A stretch of 64,000 bases of DNA, taken from NCBI GenBank assembly GCA_963978895.1, contig OZ022241.1, forward strand, positions 25,413,573 through 25,477,572, in the 5' to 3' direction. Source of the DNA: Erpobdella octoculata (lineage: Eukaryota > Annelida > Clitellata > Hirudinida > Erpobdellidae). How positions within the stretch are numbered: position 1 is the stretch's first letter; every line of letters begins with the position of its first letter. The position numbers were made by a program, and so were the translations under genes. Shown in pieces: positions 1 to 16,849 of the stretch. Below the pieces are notes generated by a model that made no database searches, had not been told where the DNA came from, and was given only the letters and a program-made list of their open reading frames with translations.

Positions 1-1276
1 CAGTGTTCAATAGCGCTCGGTCGTGAACTTAGTAAACAGATATGTTTTAAGTCCACGACGGAAAACTGTGAGAGAAGTAGAGTTAGTAAGAGAAGAAGGA
101 AGAGAGTTCCAGAGATAGGGACCAGAGTAGGAGAAAGAGCGTTTAGCAAAAGAATGCTTAATAGTGAAGATGCGAGAGTGATTACGAGAAGAAGAACGAA
201 GACCAGACTTAGGAGGGATATGTATTAAATTAGTTAAGTAGAGAGGAGAAAGGCAATTTTTTATTTTGTACATTATTAAACAGATTTTAAAAATCACCCT
301 ATATCTGAGAGGAAGCCAATGGAGAAGAACAAGAGATGGAGAGATGTGAGAGGAGTAGGAGGTGCGAGAAACTAAGCGAGCAGCCGAGTTGAAGGCTTTA
401 GAGAGAGGATAGAGGGTAGTGTCAGGAAGACCATAGTATAGAGAATTGCAGTAGTCAATTCGAGACAGGACAAGAGAAGAGACTAGAAGTTGCAGCGAAG
501 GATCATCCAGAAGTGGACGAAGCTGCTTAATACGGCGAAGATGAAAGTAGCAGGATTTAGTAACAGAAGTAATTTGGGGGGTTAGCGACAAGTTAGAGTC
601 AAAGAGAAAACCTAAGCTACGAATCAAGGGAGAAGGAGAAATGGAAAGAGAAGATGGTGGTGGCAAAACCAAAGGAAGAAGATTTAGGGATTTAGAGGAC
701 TTGTTGAAATAGATTAGTTCAAACTTGTCAGGATTAAGTTTAAGACACATAGAAGAACTCCAGGATATAATAGATTGAAGGCAGGCAGCTATTTTGTTAA
801 GAACAGACTCAAGAGAAGAGTTAGAGAAAGTAGAATAGACATAAGAGTCATCGGCATACATTTGGCTATTGAGAGAGTGAGAAGATATAATATGAGGAAG
901 TTCAGAAGTATAGAGAATAAACAGTAAAGGACCAAGAATAGACCCTTGAGGGACACCGTAGCTCAGAGTTACAGGAGTAGATTTAGAAGATTCAATAGAA
1001 ACATAGGAATATCTACCAGATAGATAAGATTTAATCCACCGGAGAGCATCGCTAGTTATATTAAAAGATTTATCAAGTACATCCAACAACAGTGAGTGAT
1101 CAACTGTATCAAATGCAGATGAATAATCAAGACAAAGAAGAAGGGTAGAGAGGCCAGAGTCAGAAGAAACAATAAGGTCTTATGAAGCTTAAGTAGAGCA
1201 GTTTCAGTAGAGTGGCCAGGTCTGAAGCCAGATTGAGAAGAGGGAAGAAGTGAGAAAGCAGTTAGAATTAGAACAA
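1..1276 (-). pseudogene. CR1/L2-type non-LTR retrotransposon, reverse transcriptase C-terminal part
   Basis: The minus strand encodes the palm and thumb of a non-LTR reverse transcriptase. Reading from 1276 downwards there is a QSGFRPGHSTETALL motif, then SSAFDTVDH (first catalytic Asp), YGVPQGSILGPLLF, the catalytic box YADD, and the C-terminal CNSLYYGLP and LHWLPLRYR motifs typical of CR1/L2 elements, ending in a stop at 7-9. The frame from 1140 down to 7 is open. Around 1170-1185 the frame shifts between the FRPGHSTETALL block and the SSDSGLSTLLL block, so the copy is broken. The endonuclease domain and the 5' part are missing, as usual for 5'-truncated insertions. Codon use is not host-like; this is a mobile element, not a host gene. 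The clade is inferred from motifs only. Confidence 0.85.
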
Positions 1277-2988
1277 ATTAGAATAACAAAGCTAAATAAT
1301 CATACAAGCAAATTTTTCTTCACTTTTTTCTATTTTCTTCTTTTTGTCTATCATTAAAGAAGCTTCTCTCTTCTTTAGGTGTTTTTGAATAATTTCATCA
1401 GAGAGTTCTGACTTATTTTCATCAATATCCAATTTTGTAATATGAATAATAAACTGAAAAATAAAAATAGTTAATTCTGTGGTTATAATAAATTTCCAAT
1501 GCAAGATAAGACAAGATAGCTAAGCCCTGTTAACTATCTATTAACTTAAACCACTAATTGACTATACTACTATACTATACTTTATACTAATACTATTTAC
1601 TAGTATACACAAAAATAATTGATACAATAAAACAAATTGAAAATTAACTAATAATAAATTATATTTGATTGAATTTTTAAAACACTGACGAATCAATTCA
1701 TTGAATAATAACGCGGAACCCCTAAAGTTATAACTATTACCCAGCCGGCAGCCGAGGCAATAAGCGGTAAAAGTGCTGTTGTCCCGTCGGTTTTGCCAAA
1801 ACGATTTATTCCTCTATTAATTAATAAAGATGTATATATTTTCTAAAGGTTTTAAACATATGTTTTGATTTTTTTTTATAGATGTACATATATTCTAATG
1901 ATTTTGTAATTTACTTTGATTTTTTTTCAGTAGGTATTTTCTAAAGGTTTTTGGCAAATGTTTTGATTTTTATATAGATGTACATATATTCTAAAGATTT
2001 TTCACTTTGCTTTGATTTTTGCAAGTAGACATACGGGACTGCCGCCGGCACAGTAGCAATTTTACCGATTGCAACCTGGACGAACCGCCGAGGCAATAGC
2101 TGGGACCGAACGTAATCACCAGATATCGTTCCCGATGTTTTTTTTAAACATGTTGAAAAAGCCCCTTCAACCTGCTGGGGACCCACTTAAAAAATAGAAT
2201 ATTTCACAATGTTGAATTTGTCAGTTATTTGACGATGGAAATAATATGTGATGAAAGTGAATATTTATTTTCTATTGAGATAAATAAATCATATAAGTTG
2301 TTTTTAAAATTATTTGTATTGCTGCCGCGCACTGTAAATAGTCTTTTGTGCTATAATATAATGCGCTCACTGTTAATAACGAATGCCTATTAGCAGTGCT
2401 TAACCGCTCACTGTCAATAGCCAATCGCGTTATTTTACAGTGCGCGCACTGTCAATAGATTCTACGTTTTTTAAATCACAGCTATTTATAACAATAAAAC
2501 TTAAACAAAAATTACTCTATTGAACAACTGACCTTATAAAGTTTTCGAAACTTCAGCATCAAAACAAATCTACTTCGTTCAACAACCGAGAAAAACGCTA
2601 TAATATGGCGAAATGCGCGGCCAAATGACTAGCCGAAAAGCATTATCGTTAATGATTTCGGTTGCTTGTTTCAAAAAATTGCTGTTTCAAACAGTAATTT
2701 GATTAATTAATCGATTAGGTTTTATAAATTTATTAACATTAAAATGAATAATTTATTTTACATTTACTATATCAAGCAAATATACAACTTGTAATAAAAA
2801 GAGTTTTAAAATCCACTGAATTGTTTACGAAGCCTAAAATCCAACGGTTCCTAAAATCCGATTTCGGTTCCTTAAATCCACTAAAACGGTGCAACAAGTC
2901 CATATAAATATAAACAAAAAAATTACAGAACTGGACTTCTTGAACCGCTACGGTTCGTAAAGTCCATTTTCGCGGTTTGGCAAATCCA
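1277..2988. other. AT-rich region without a supported gene
   Basis: No convincing coding sequence is visible. Two degenerate copies of a roughly 95-bp unit lie at about 1837-1930 and 1935-2025. Four spaced copies of a CACTGT(C/T)AATAG-like module lie at 2324-2458 around a 16-bp palindrome. From 2810 to 2990 short modules ending in AAAATCC or AAGTCC recur, some on the opposite strand, which resembles the edge of a foldback element next to the (TTA)n tract. Confidence 0.5.
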
Positions 2989-3429
<441 letters not shown>

Positions 3430-3502
3430 TGGCGCAGTCGACATAGAATCTACATCAGAGTTTCTATCGTAACCAACAACAACAACGTAATCAACATCGA
3501 AC

Positions 3503-6500
3503 ATGGACGCTTTTCGACCACCGGCACCGTTGCGGCTCGATAATCCGAATCTGGCCGCTGAATGGTCGTCATTCGAAAAGAAGTTCAAATGGTTTTTAGT
3601 CGCGATCGGCGCCGACGTAAAACAGGATGCCACGAAGCTGGCCATGCTTTTAACGACAATCGGCGACGATGCCGTCAAAATCTACGAGACGTTCAAATAC
3701 GAAGAAGACGAGTCTGCGGAGTCGTTCGATGACGTTCTCTTAAAATTCAGGGACTATTTTACACCGCTCCGTAACGTGGTCTACGAGCGGTACGTATTTT
3801 GGCAGCACATCCTCTCCATAGGTGAGTCAATCGACCAGTACGTCACTCGCCAGCGTCATCTGGCGAAGAACTGCGATTTTAAGGAGGAGGACAACATGAT
3901 ACGTGATCACATTGTCTTTACGTGCCCAGACGCTCGCTTAAAAGAACGATTACTGCGTGAAACCGACCTGACGTTGGCTAAAACAATCGCCATCTGTCGA
4001 GCTGCAGAGGCGACAAAAGAGCAAATCAAAACCTTCAACGTGGAACAAAGAACAATGGCACCTATATCGACTTCCAATGTATGCGCGGTGCAGCGACAAG
4101 ACAAGTTGAAACATCACAACCATCCTGCACAGCTCACAACATCGGCATACAACAACACCAAGTCGTCCTGTCGCAACTGCGGCCGCTCACATGCGTCCGG
4201 TGAGTGTCGCGCGAAGAATGTCGAGTGCCGCGCATGCCATAAACTAGGACACTTTGAGAAGTACTGTATCACAACGGGACGGCAGCTGCGGTCAAGATCG
4301 AAGTCAACACAACGTAAACAACGAGCCATCCACGAAGTCTACGAACAGCCATCACCAGTAGAGTCGTCTGGCAACATCTACATCAACAGTGTTCAGGTAC
4401 ATTCAACAACAAGGACCTGGATGAAAATGCTTAAAATAAACTCTACAGACTTAAACTGCAAGCTCGACTCGGGAGCAGAAGCAAACTGCATGTCCTTCAG
4501 CACGTACACATCGCTTCGATATCTCAGCGATATCCGCCCAACACCTGAACTACTCTCCGGATACACTGATGCTCCTCCAGCCCAACCGCGAGGCGTCGCT
4601 ACGCTGAAGATCACATACAAGGGCCAATTTTTCAACACCGACTTCTACATTGTCAACCATGAAGCGCCCGTCATCGTCGGTCTGCCCACCTGTATAAAGC
4701 TAGATTTAATCAAGCGCATCGACAATGTCAGCTCGGTCACACCATCTAAAAACGCCGATTCAGATCTATTGACGGAGTTTGCTGATATTTTTTCTGGCAT
4801 GGGAGAATTTCCAGGTAAACATCACATCACGGTAGATAAATCAGCACAATCGGTCATTCATCCACCTCGTCGCGTTGCACTCTCCTTGCAACCAAAACTG
4901 AAACAACTGCTCGATCAGATGGTCGAGAAAGGCGTTCTTATCAAGCGTGATGAACCAACCGACTGGGTGAGCTCTCTTGTGGTGGTTCAGAAGTCAAACG
5001 GTCAACTTCGAATCTGCTTGGACCCGAAAGATCTGAACCGGGCAATCAAACGGGAGCACTTCATTATTCCGACGTTTTCCGACATAGCACCAAAGCTGCA
5101 TGGAAAACGAATTTTCAGCGTCATCGACATGAAGGACGGATTCTGGCACATTCGTCTAGATGAGGAGAGTTCCAAATTGTGTACGTTTAATTCAATTTTC
5201 GGTCGTTATTCGTACACCCGCCTTCCATTTGGAATTTCTAGTGCACCAGAAGTGTTCCAGAAAAAAGCAAACGAAATTTTTGGTGACATTCCAGACGTAT
5301 TCATCATATTTGACGACTTACTCATCGCTGCTGAATCGGATGAACAACACAAACAAACACTGCGTATGGTGTTCGAACGAGCGCGGATGAAGGGTGTTCG
5401 TTTTAACAAAAACAAAATCCAGCTGCGTGTTCAAGAGTGCAAGTACATAGGCCATGTGCTCACACCTGAAGGCGTCCGACCCGATGAAGAGAAAGTCAAG
5501 GCTATCTCTGACATGCGCACACCAGCTGATGCCAAAGAACTACATCGACTCCAAGGTATGGTGACGTATCTGTCCAAGTTCGTTCCGCATCTTACTGATC
5601 TAACCGCTCCTCTACGTCAGTTGCTTCGTAAGGATGTAAGCTGGACATGGACGTCACACCACGAACGAGCGTTCAACACAATTAAGCAAGCCGTCACATC
5701 AGCCCCTGTTCTACAATTCTTCGATCCTTCAATGCCTGTCGTTGTTCAAACAGATGCTTCATCTACAGGTCTGGGATCTTGTTTGATGCAGAACGGCAAG
5801 CCAATAGAATTTGCGTCACGGGCATTGACAGATGCAGAGACGCGCTATGCTCAAATAGAGAAAGAGCTACTGGCAATTGTGTTCGCCTGCATCAAGTTTC
5901 ATCAATACATCTACGGTCGCCGTGTAGTCGTTCAGAGCGACCACAAGCCACTCGAGGCTATCTTTCAGAAATCGATTGCGGCAACAACACCTCGACTACA
6001 GAGAATGCTTCTTCGTCTGCTCGAGTACAACATCAACGTACAGTACACACCGGGAAAAGACATGTTCATCGCCGACACTTTGTCGCGCAGCTACCTAAAT
6101 AAAGAGCCTCCATCGACAGTAGAGAGAGAGATAGCAGAGGATACAGTCGTCTCAATCAACACCATCATCGCAGATGCTCCAGTCAGCAACTCCAGGCTTG
6201 ACAAGATCCGTACAGAGTGTGCACGGGACCAAGAAATGCAATTGCTTCGTAAGCATATTCAAAGTGGTTTTCCATCGGATGACTCTAAACTGTCGGGCAA
6301 CCTGCGTCAGTTTCGTGCTCTCGCGAGTGAGTTGTACGAACAAAACGGACTGATTCTATACACCAACAGATTGGTCATCCCAACTGGAATGCGGAAGGAC
6401 ATTCTGTTTCGCATTCACGAAGGGCATTTGGGGATGGATAAATGCAAAGCCCTTGCACGTGCTGCTGTGTTCTGGCCAGGTATCAATCGGGACATTGAAA

Positions 6501-7534
6501 ATACTGTGGGCCGATGTCCGACATGCAACACCTACCGAAATCGTCAGGCTTCCGAGCCTATGATTGCGCATCCGGTTCCACAGAGACCATACCAGAAAGT
6601 TGGCGTTGACATCTTCACGCTGCACGGTAAAGACTACTTGCTAGTGGTTGACTACTTCACCAAGTTTCCAGAATTCATTCAAATAGCCAGCAAGTCAGCA
6701 GACTGTGTAATCAAGCATCTGAAAGACATATTTGCACGGTATGGCATACCAGAGACATTGATGGCAGACAACAACCCGTTCAACAGTTTCACCATGCGTC
6801 AATTCGCTGAGTCCTGGGACTTCCAGATAGTCACGTCCAGTCCGCTCTATCCAAAGTCGAACGGTCAAGTTGAGCGATTCGTGCAGACCGTCAAACAACT
6901 GATGCGCAAGACCTCCGACTGCAACCAGGATGTTACTATTGCGCTTCTGCAATATCGAAATGCACCGATCGCAGGAAGTGATTACAGTCCAGCTGAACTG
7001 ATGTTCAACCGTTCTCTTCGCTCGAGAATACCAGCCTTACCAACAGCGTCGGCCTCTGATTCTGTGCGTCGTGACATGGAAAATCGAAAGTTTCGTCAGG
7101 AGTACTATCACGACCAAGGAACTCGACCTCTAAAGCCACTGCAGCCGGGCCATGCGGTGCGCGTGCACAATGGACAGGCATGGCAAGCTGCGAAAGTTGT
7201 TGCGGCCCACTAGTCGCCTCGGTCGTACAACATAATCACCGATGAAGGAACTCGTCTGAGACGCAATCGGCGTGACCTCATAAAGACCCGTGAACGTCAT
7301 CCAAACTGTGATCTCTACATCGATGAAGATGTAATGCCTGGAACATCACCATCTGCTCAACAAGATGTAATGCCTGGAACATCACCATCTGCTCAACAAC
7401 CAACGGCACTGGCACAATCTCCAGCCAGAATTGACAGGCCACCTGTACTGACGCCATTAAGGTCGTGCCTAAGAACATCGTCGGGTCGAACTATCAGGCC
7501 ACCTGCCAGATTTAAAGATTATGTCACTGGTTAA
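3503..7534 (+). pseudogene. Gypsy gag-pol polyprotein, one in-frame TAG
   Basis: The frame opens at ATG 3503 and runs 1236 codons to a TAG at 7211; the same frame then continues to a natural stop ending at 7534. Domains in order: gag; two zinc knuckles around residues 221-255 (CRNCGRSHASGEC and CRACHKLGHFEKYC); aspartic protease near 321 (LDSGAEANC); reverse transcriptase with IDMKDGFWHI, TRLPFGISSAPE and the catalytic IFDD near 601; RNase H near 750 (TDASSTGLG); integrase with an HHCC finger (HEGHLGMDKCK...CPTC, about 971-1009), Asp in GVDIF, DN in MADNN, and Glu in GQVERF near 1121. The C-terminal tail after the TAG has a basic RRNRRDL patch and a 12-residue duplication. The stop falls after all catalytic residues, so enzymes could still be made, but the tail would be lost unless the stop is read through. 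Confidence 0.9.
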
Positions 7535-7557
7535 CATTTTCTCCTCAAAAGGGGAGG

Positions 7558-7730
7558 TGTAACATATTGCACATCGCTAGTAGGCCTAGCAGTTTTAGTA
7601 TCTTTGGGGAAGCGCATGCTTCCTTTTTTCTTTCTTGTTAGAGCTTGCTTGTTTGGACTCGACTATAACGTATTCGTATTTGTTCGTACTTAGTGTTTCA
7701 ATAAACAACTTGTTTTAACGCGTTGTTACA
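7558..7730 (+). repeat. 3' LTR of the Gypsy element
   Basis: A 173-bp repeat directly after the AAAAGGGGAGG polypurine tract. It is identical to the 5' LTR except for one base and is followed by (ATT)n at 7731-7758. Confidence 0.95.
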
Positions 7731-7758
7731 ATTATTATTATTATTATTATTATTATTA

Positions 7759-9170
7759 GGGCCCGGCCCGTTTTTACAGGCCTAAAATTTCTATATACTA
7801 GGCGAAAAATCTCGGCCTGTCCCACCTTGACTTCAGGTTTGTCCCATCCGGTCTGAAAACCCTAAAATCACGGCATGGTCCGGTTGGTGCAGCACTCTAA
7901 TCCACAGTGCCCTACACAGATTTTTTTAGACCCGGTCCAGCTTATTTCATAGACAGAAAACTTCAGGCCTGGCTTGTTATTTAGGCCCGAATTCACCCGC
8001 TGTATGAGCACAAAAGTCAAAGCCTGCACTCAACCAGTTTTAACGGGCACAAAACCGTTACTTGGAAACTAATTTTTCGAAAAAAAAATAGTGAAACACG
8101 TATCTTATGATTTTGTAAAAAAACCTTAATACTGAATTTTAATGTTTTTACATTTTCAGTTATTGAGTTTTCAAGCAAATATAATCCTTTTCTCCGCTTT
8201 ACATTTGTAGTCCTGGAAGCCAGAAAAAAAAATTATAAAAAATTTGTAACTTTATCTTCTAAGTAGTATTTAGTTAATAATTTGTATATTTTTTAGTATT
8301 TTTAGTTTAAGAGTCGCAGTTATTTTATTTTACAAAAAAAATAACCCTATTTCCCCTCTACATTTGTTGTCCTGGAAACCAAATTTTCAAAAATTAATAA
8401 AACATGTAATTTGTTATTTTGTAAAAATAATATCTGTACTAAATTGCAAAACTTTAACATTTTTAGTTTTTGGAGTTTTTAATCTAATTCTTATTTCCAC
8501 CCCACATTTGAGGTCCTGGAAACCAAATTATCAAAAATTGATAAAATAGTTTCTGAGTAGCCGTTATTCTAAAAAACAAATAACCCTATTTTCCACCCCA
8601 CATTTGAGCTCCTGAAAACGAAATTTTTTAAAATGGTGAAACACGTGTTTTTTTAATTTTTTAAGAAGAATCTAGATACCAAATTTCAAAACTTTCTCAT
8701 TCTTGGTTTTTTGAGATATGTCTTGTTTAAAAAAAATTTGTTTTAAAACTTTTAAATTTGTAGTTTTTTTACCCCACATTTGAGGTCCTGGAAACCAAAT
8801 ATTCAAAAATTGATAAAACACGTATATCTTTATTTTTCGATTAAATACTAAATACTAATTTTTACCTTAGTAGCACTTACAGTTTTTAAGTAGCAGTTAT
8901 TCTAAAAAAACAAATAACCTTATTTTCCACCTCACATTTGAGGTCCCGGAAACCAAATTTTCAAAAATGGTGAAACACGTATATCAATATTTTTTAAGTA
9001 GATATTAAATATTAATTTTTACATCTGTAGTATTTACAGTTTTTGAGTAGCTGTTATTTAAAAAAACAAATAACCCTATTTTCCACCCCACATTTGAGGT
9101 ACAGGAAACCAAATTTTCAAAAAATGATGAAACACGTATTTTCTCATTTTTAAGAAGAATCCTGTTTTAA
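7759..9170 (-). mobile_element. Helitron-like element type 2, 3'-truncated, with internal ~160-bp array
   Basis: The segment starts with a GC-rich block (GGGCCCGGCCCG, 7759-7950) also found at 41300-41560 and 48770-48920. Beyond it are about seven copies of a unit containing CCCCACATTTGAGGTCCTGG near 8198, 8362, 8506, 8603, 8776, 8935 and 9090. The same array lies inside the better preserved element at 40224-41667, which ends in a Helitron-like CTAGT. Orientation is taken from that copy. No transposase is present, so it is non-autonomous. Confidence 0.65.
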
Positions 9171-9324
9171 TTACTTATTTAGTTCTAAATTATTGAAAAA
9201 AAAATTGATTTTGTTGGGCTACTTTTCCTCGAACTCTATTTAATTTCAAAGTGAGTTTCGCTCTTTGTAACTCATTTAATGTGGTCGCTTTTTTTCCTTC
9301 TGTTTTTTTTTAACTTTAATTTCA

Positions 9325-10000
<676 letters not shown>

Positions 10001-10016
10001 TCTATTAAAGAGTCCA

Positions 10017-10381
10017 TGTATGGACAATCATTCCTGAAGGTTATATAGATATTCATTAAGTTTTCACTGAGTTATGAATACCAATTACTTTCCTCCTTTG
10101 TATGCGTGATTGTATCCACATTTGTCCGCGTGCAATGCACCATGGACTGCTATTATATAGGAGTACATGATTGGATCCTATATGTTTGCTGTGCGTCTTG
10201 CTCTACTAGCCATGGACTTCTTAATATAAGAAGTCATACTTTAATCTCGATTGCGTGCATAATTGTCTACTTGCGGCATTCTATTTTGTATTTGCTTGTG
10301 AGTAAAATCTTTAGTGAATAAAGATATTGTTGACCATCACAGTTTGTGCGGTGTCTTGTCTTATTCCTTCCAAGTACGACA
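10017..10381 (+). mobile_element. Possible solo LTR
   Basis: The segment starts TGTATGG and ends CGACA, and has AATAAA at about 10317 near its 3' side, as in an LTR R region. There is no clear target duplication and no second copy in the window, so this is a weak call. Confidence 0.25.
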
Positions 10382-11569
10382 GGTTGGCCGGTCCGATCGC
10401 CACGACAACGCTCAGTGGTGGCGGTGTACAAAATATAAATTTTAAAAGAACCTGGTCGCAGCTTCACCCGGGGACGCCTTGTTCGGAGTAGTGACACATA
10501 CAAATCCAAACTTCTAGATCAATCGGGATGAAGTTTGACATGGAGCTAATACTCATTAGAGAATAAGTTTTGGACAAGTTTCATGGGGTTTGGTGGACTA
10601 CATGATAAGGATTAAGTTTACCGTTATGGTTATTACGTGCTGGTAGTAAATTAAAAAAAGAGGAAAAGATAGGTAGACATAGACAGAAAAAAACACAAAA
10701 AGAAAAGAACGAGAAACCGGGACGGAGAAAGAAACAAGAATAACGAGAAAAAAACATAGACTGACACGGAAATAGAACACAGAGCTGTCAAAGTGGCTAG
10801 GGAGCATAGTGGGAGGGGAAGATGAGCGCAACTCCGATGACATTTTTGGTTATTTATTTAATGTCTGCCAAATATAGACGCCTTAGACAAAAAAAATAAT
10901 CCAATTAGTCGATGACTATATTACTGAATGATTAAAAGATAAAACTTTTTCGTTCAATTAACAGTTACCGTAGAAGCTTTTTAAAATTTTGTTTCGATCA
11001 AGCGTGATAAGAAAGAGATCCGATATGTCATTGTCTGTTAACTGATAGTGCTGCTTTACTATAATACTGCCCTCGCCTCCCCCAAATATGACAATTTGAT
11101 CTTTTCATAGTAAGAAAAATTAAATTAAAAAAATTGTCAAATTTCAATCGTTGACAAGATCATATTTTTGTTGTTCAAAACAGTCTTCTGCAAGACTTTC
11201 TCAGCAAGTTTGTTGATTATATCATTGTATTTCACTGGTTATGTAGTTACAAACTTCAAGTTATTGTCAACGATGTCCTTCAGCAACTCTTCTACAGCTG
11301 GATAAATATATTAGACTTGTCCATTAGTCAAATTTTCAGAACCTAACCAGACCCAACCCGCTAGAAAAGTTGGCCCAACTAGTTATTTCATTTCTATTAT
11401 TTTAGAGAAAAAAATTTACTTCTCCTTACAACCGCTGACCGAAAATTTTTTTTTTCATAAAACACTAACAGATTAACAAACTTAACACAAACCACCGGCT
11501 AATTATCTTACTTAAGTGTACCAAATTTCAATAAAATCTGTTTGCCGGTTTACGTTTACGTAATATACA
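10382..11569. other. No gene seen
   Basis: AT-rich sequence without coding signals that I trust. Short open frames here show no family motifs and atypical composition. Confidence 0.4.
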
Positions 11570-11828
11570 AACATACATACATACATACATACATACATAC
11601 ACACACATACATACATACATACATCCATACATACATACATACATACATACATACATACATACATACATACATACATACATACACACACATACATACATAC
11701 ATACATACATACATACATACATACATACATACATACATACATACATACATACATACATACATACATACATACATACATACATACATACATACATACATAC
11801 ATACATACATACATACATACATACATAC
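11570..11828. repeat. (CATA)n tetranucleotide microsatellite
   Basis: An array of CATA units with a few CA and CATC interruptions. Open frames on both strands (poly MYVC or IHTY) are artefacts of the repeat. Confidence 0.97.
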
Positions 11829-13089
11829 AAACATTCATTTTTAAATATAAGATATATGCTTTCTATTCAAATTTCACTATCATTATCATCACTGGAAATT
11901 AAAAATTTCCTAATTTCATTATTAGTAAGCCCGGAATTTTTAAAGAGAAATGTTTCTTTTTTAACTTTGTGTGATATTTGTTTTCTGCCTTATCCACACA
12001 AAGCTTGATTCAATTGTATCCGATTGCTGTAGTCTTATATTAAATTCAACTTCATTTAACAGATATTAGGCACATAAACCATAAATGCAGTAAATGTTTC
12101 TTTACTGTAAGTTTATATTACTCGACTTTCCAAAGATTACAATAAGCTTCAAATAATCATTTAGTTTCCAATTTGTTCAGTTGTAGTAAATCTAGTGTTT
12201 GAATGTACAATGAACTTCAAATAACCATCTAACTTTCAATCTGTTTTAGTTAATCTAGTGTTTTGTTTAAACAACACAACAGCTCTAGAGTTTGCTAGTC
12301 TGTTGAATTGTTGTTGTTATTGTAAGCCAGTGTTTGAGTTTGCAATAAATTCAAATAATCAGATAATATCCAATTTATTGCTGTTAATCTAGCATTTTGT
12401 GTCCTTAAAAAATTACCTTAAACAACACAACTGATTTTGATAATTTACTCACAAGCAAACTAGTGACCTTTCATTCAACACGAACAAACAAAACTGACCA
12501 AACTAATGGTCTTTATGCTAAGTTTAGCTACAAGCATTGACAGCTAAGCTATCATAAAACGCATGGCCTCCAGAGCTGCAAAATATTTAAATTAGTTGAC
12601 CGTCCAGGCTTATATTGTCCATGGCCTAACCCGACTCGACCATTACCGCTCTAAATTTCTTGACCCGACCCACTTCGGTTTAGCACAACTCAGTCTTATT
12701 CAAATTTGTTCAAACACCCACACATTTGAAACACATTAGTAAATGCCTAGCTTTTTCTTCAAAAATAGCTTATGACCGGAAGTAATCATAGGTACATATT
12801 TTTACCATTTTTTCCAAAACCTTAAACACTTTTGTCTCTAAAAATAGCTGATGAACGGGAACGGAGTTAACCGTAGGTAAAGGATTCGAAGTTTAGTGAA
12901 TATGCCTTCACAACAGAAATCATTCACAAAATACACAAGTTATTGAACAAATTTTTAAAATAATGACCAAAATATCAAGTAATTCAATGTGAGTGTCTTT
13001 GTGTGTAGAAAACTTGCACAGTTACTATCGAACTTTTTACCAAAACTGTCCGATTTTAGCTTATGGGCACAGCTTTTTTTTACGATTAA
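11829..13089. other. AT-rich spacer with degenerate ~80-bp repeats
   Basis: No gene is seen. Between about 12080 and 12420 a motif like CAATTTGTT...TAATCTAGTGTTT recurs three or four times at irregular spacing, suggesting a decayed tandem repeat. Confidence 0.4.
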
Positions 13090-15399
<2,310 letters not shown>

Positions 15400-15600
15400 T
15401 TTTGAATACTTCGGCGCTATATGTTCTTTTAGGCAAACTCGATTGAAAAAAGTGGCGCACTTGGCTGAATCGATTTTATTTTTAATTTTTTCCAATACTC
15501 TAAATCGGTTTAAAAATAATTTATTATCAAACACAAACTCCATAATCTTATAGGCTAATAGATCTATTTCGGCAATTTTTTGCCATCATCAAAGCCGTTT
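15400..15600 (-). mobile_element. Penelope-like terminal repeat fragment (family C), decayed hammerhead
   Basis: It is almost identical to the terminal repeats of the element at 30417-33055, including the N-terminal coding start (MEFVFDNK...[12 protein letters not shown]) cut off by (TA)n. The hammerhead core at 15553-15596 reads TTGATGA instead of CTGATGA, which removes the invariant C3. Confidence 0.85.
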
Positions 15601-16650
15601 AAAATATATATATATATGTGAGGTAACATATATCAAATACATAAACATATAGATATATATTTATGTAATAAATTGAGATTACTGCTTTGTAGCAGTTGAT
15701 AACAATTTTCGTTTGTGGAATATAGTTGGCCAAGAGGGGTGCAAGTGCACCCCATTTATTCACCAATCTTACACTTACGTTTACCATTACACGTCGGCGT
15801 CTGAAATTTCCTTGTGATAAATTACAGGAAATTAGTAGCTTTTGAGGCTGCTTGTTTCGTTTTGATATGTGGGGTGCACCAGCACCCCGCACAGCCCTCC
15901 AAGGGTTAAAACAAGTAAAGGAAAAACGGAGTTTTTCAACACAAACTTTGATTTTAAATACACTCGATTTAGAAATACGAAAGATGTTCAAATTAGGTTT
16001 TTATTTAATTGAATCATGTATTATCATCTATTATAAAGCTATGCTGAAAGTTTCATCTTCCTAGCCAGTCAAAAAGTTGGTTAAATTTTACTTGCAAGAT
16101 TTGCGTACAAAGAAAGACACACACACATAAACAAACACACACACAAACAAACAGAGATTGTAACCTAAATAAAAGTTTGTAAAAAGAGCCATTGATATGA
16201 TAGCCTCATGACTATTATAGGTGGTTTGAAAAGTTTCTTATATTTACTCTTCGTCTCTTTATGCGCGCCACTGAGTGACTGAGTTGAGCAAAGAATGAGT
16301 TACGTAGTACATTTTTATAATGTTTTAATGAATCAGGTGCGGTCCAAATCGGACTTCCATAGCACAAATTTATGTTTTAATAAATTAATTGATATATTTC
16401 TAAAATTATTCGGTAAAGCTGTTCTACACTCACATATATAAAAATGAATTTTAAATACTTAATGTATTCAGTCTTTGAAAAAGAACGCAAGTTTATTCGA
16501 AAGCTCAGACACAATAAAACATTTTTGTTTAAACTCAAGATTATAATATATTTATAAGATTTATTTTACAGCAAAGAAAGGTATATACCTGTTATAAATT
16601 TACCTTGAAATTTTAATAATTTAAATGTGAAAAAAGTTAGTAAACTCGTT
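15601..16650. other. Non-coding region with an interspersed repeat
   Basis: A GGGGTGCA-type inverted motif flanks 15735-15900. The segment at about 15890-16165 (CTATGCTGAAAGTTTCATC, then CACACAAACA runs) recurs inverted at 46660-46850, so it is a dispersed repeat. No gene is seen. Confidence 0.5.
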
Positions 16651-16849
16651 ACAACATATTTGTCCAATGGCACATGTACGAGTTATATTGAACATTTTTC
16701 AACACCGGAAAAATCTGCAGTGGGGGAAGCGTCCACCACTTAACTGAGGCCGAGGGCCCTGACCTATAGAGGAGCAGTCAGTTTATCTGTAGACTACACG
16801 TTAAATAAAATACAAAAAAGAAGAATGTGGGCCCCTCACTAGTCTGGAG

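Noticed and set aside
1292..1504. 70-residue minus-strand Lys-rich frame
   Set aside because: Low-complexity AT-rich composition with no recognisable domain.
11512..11844. Several MYVC or IHTY repeat proteins
   Set aside because: Frames across the (CATA)n microsatellite; not genes.
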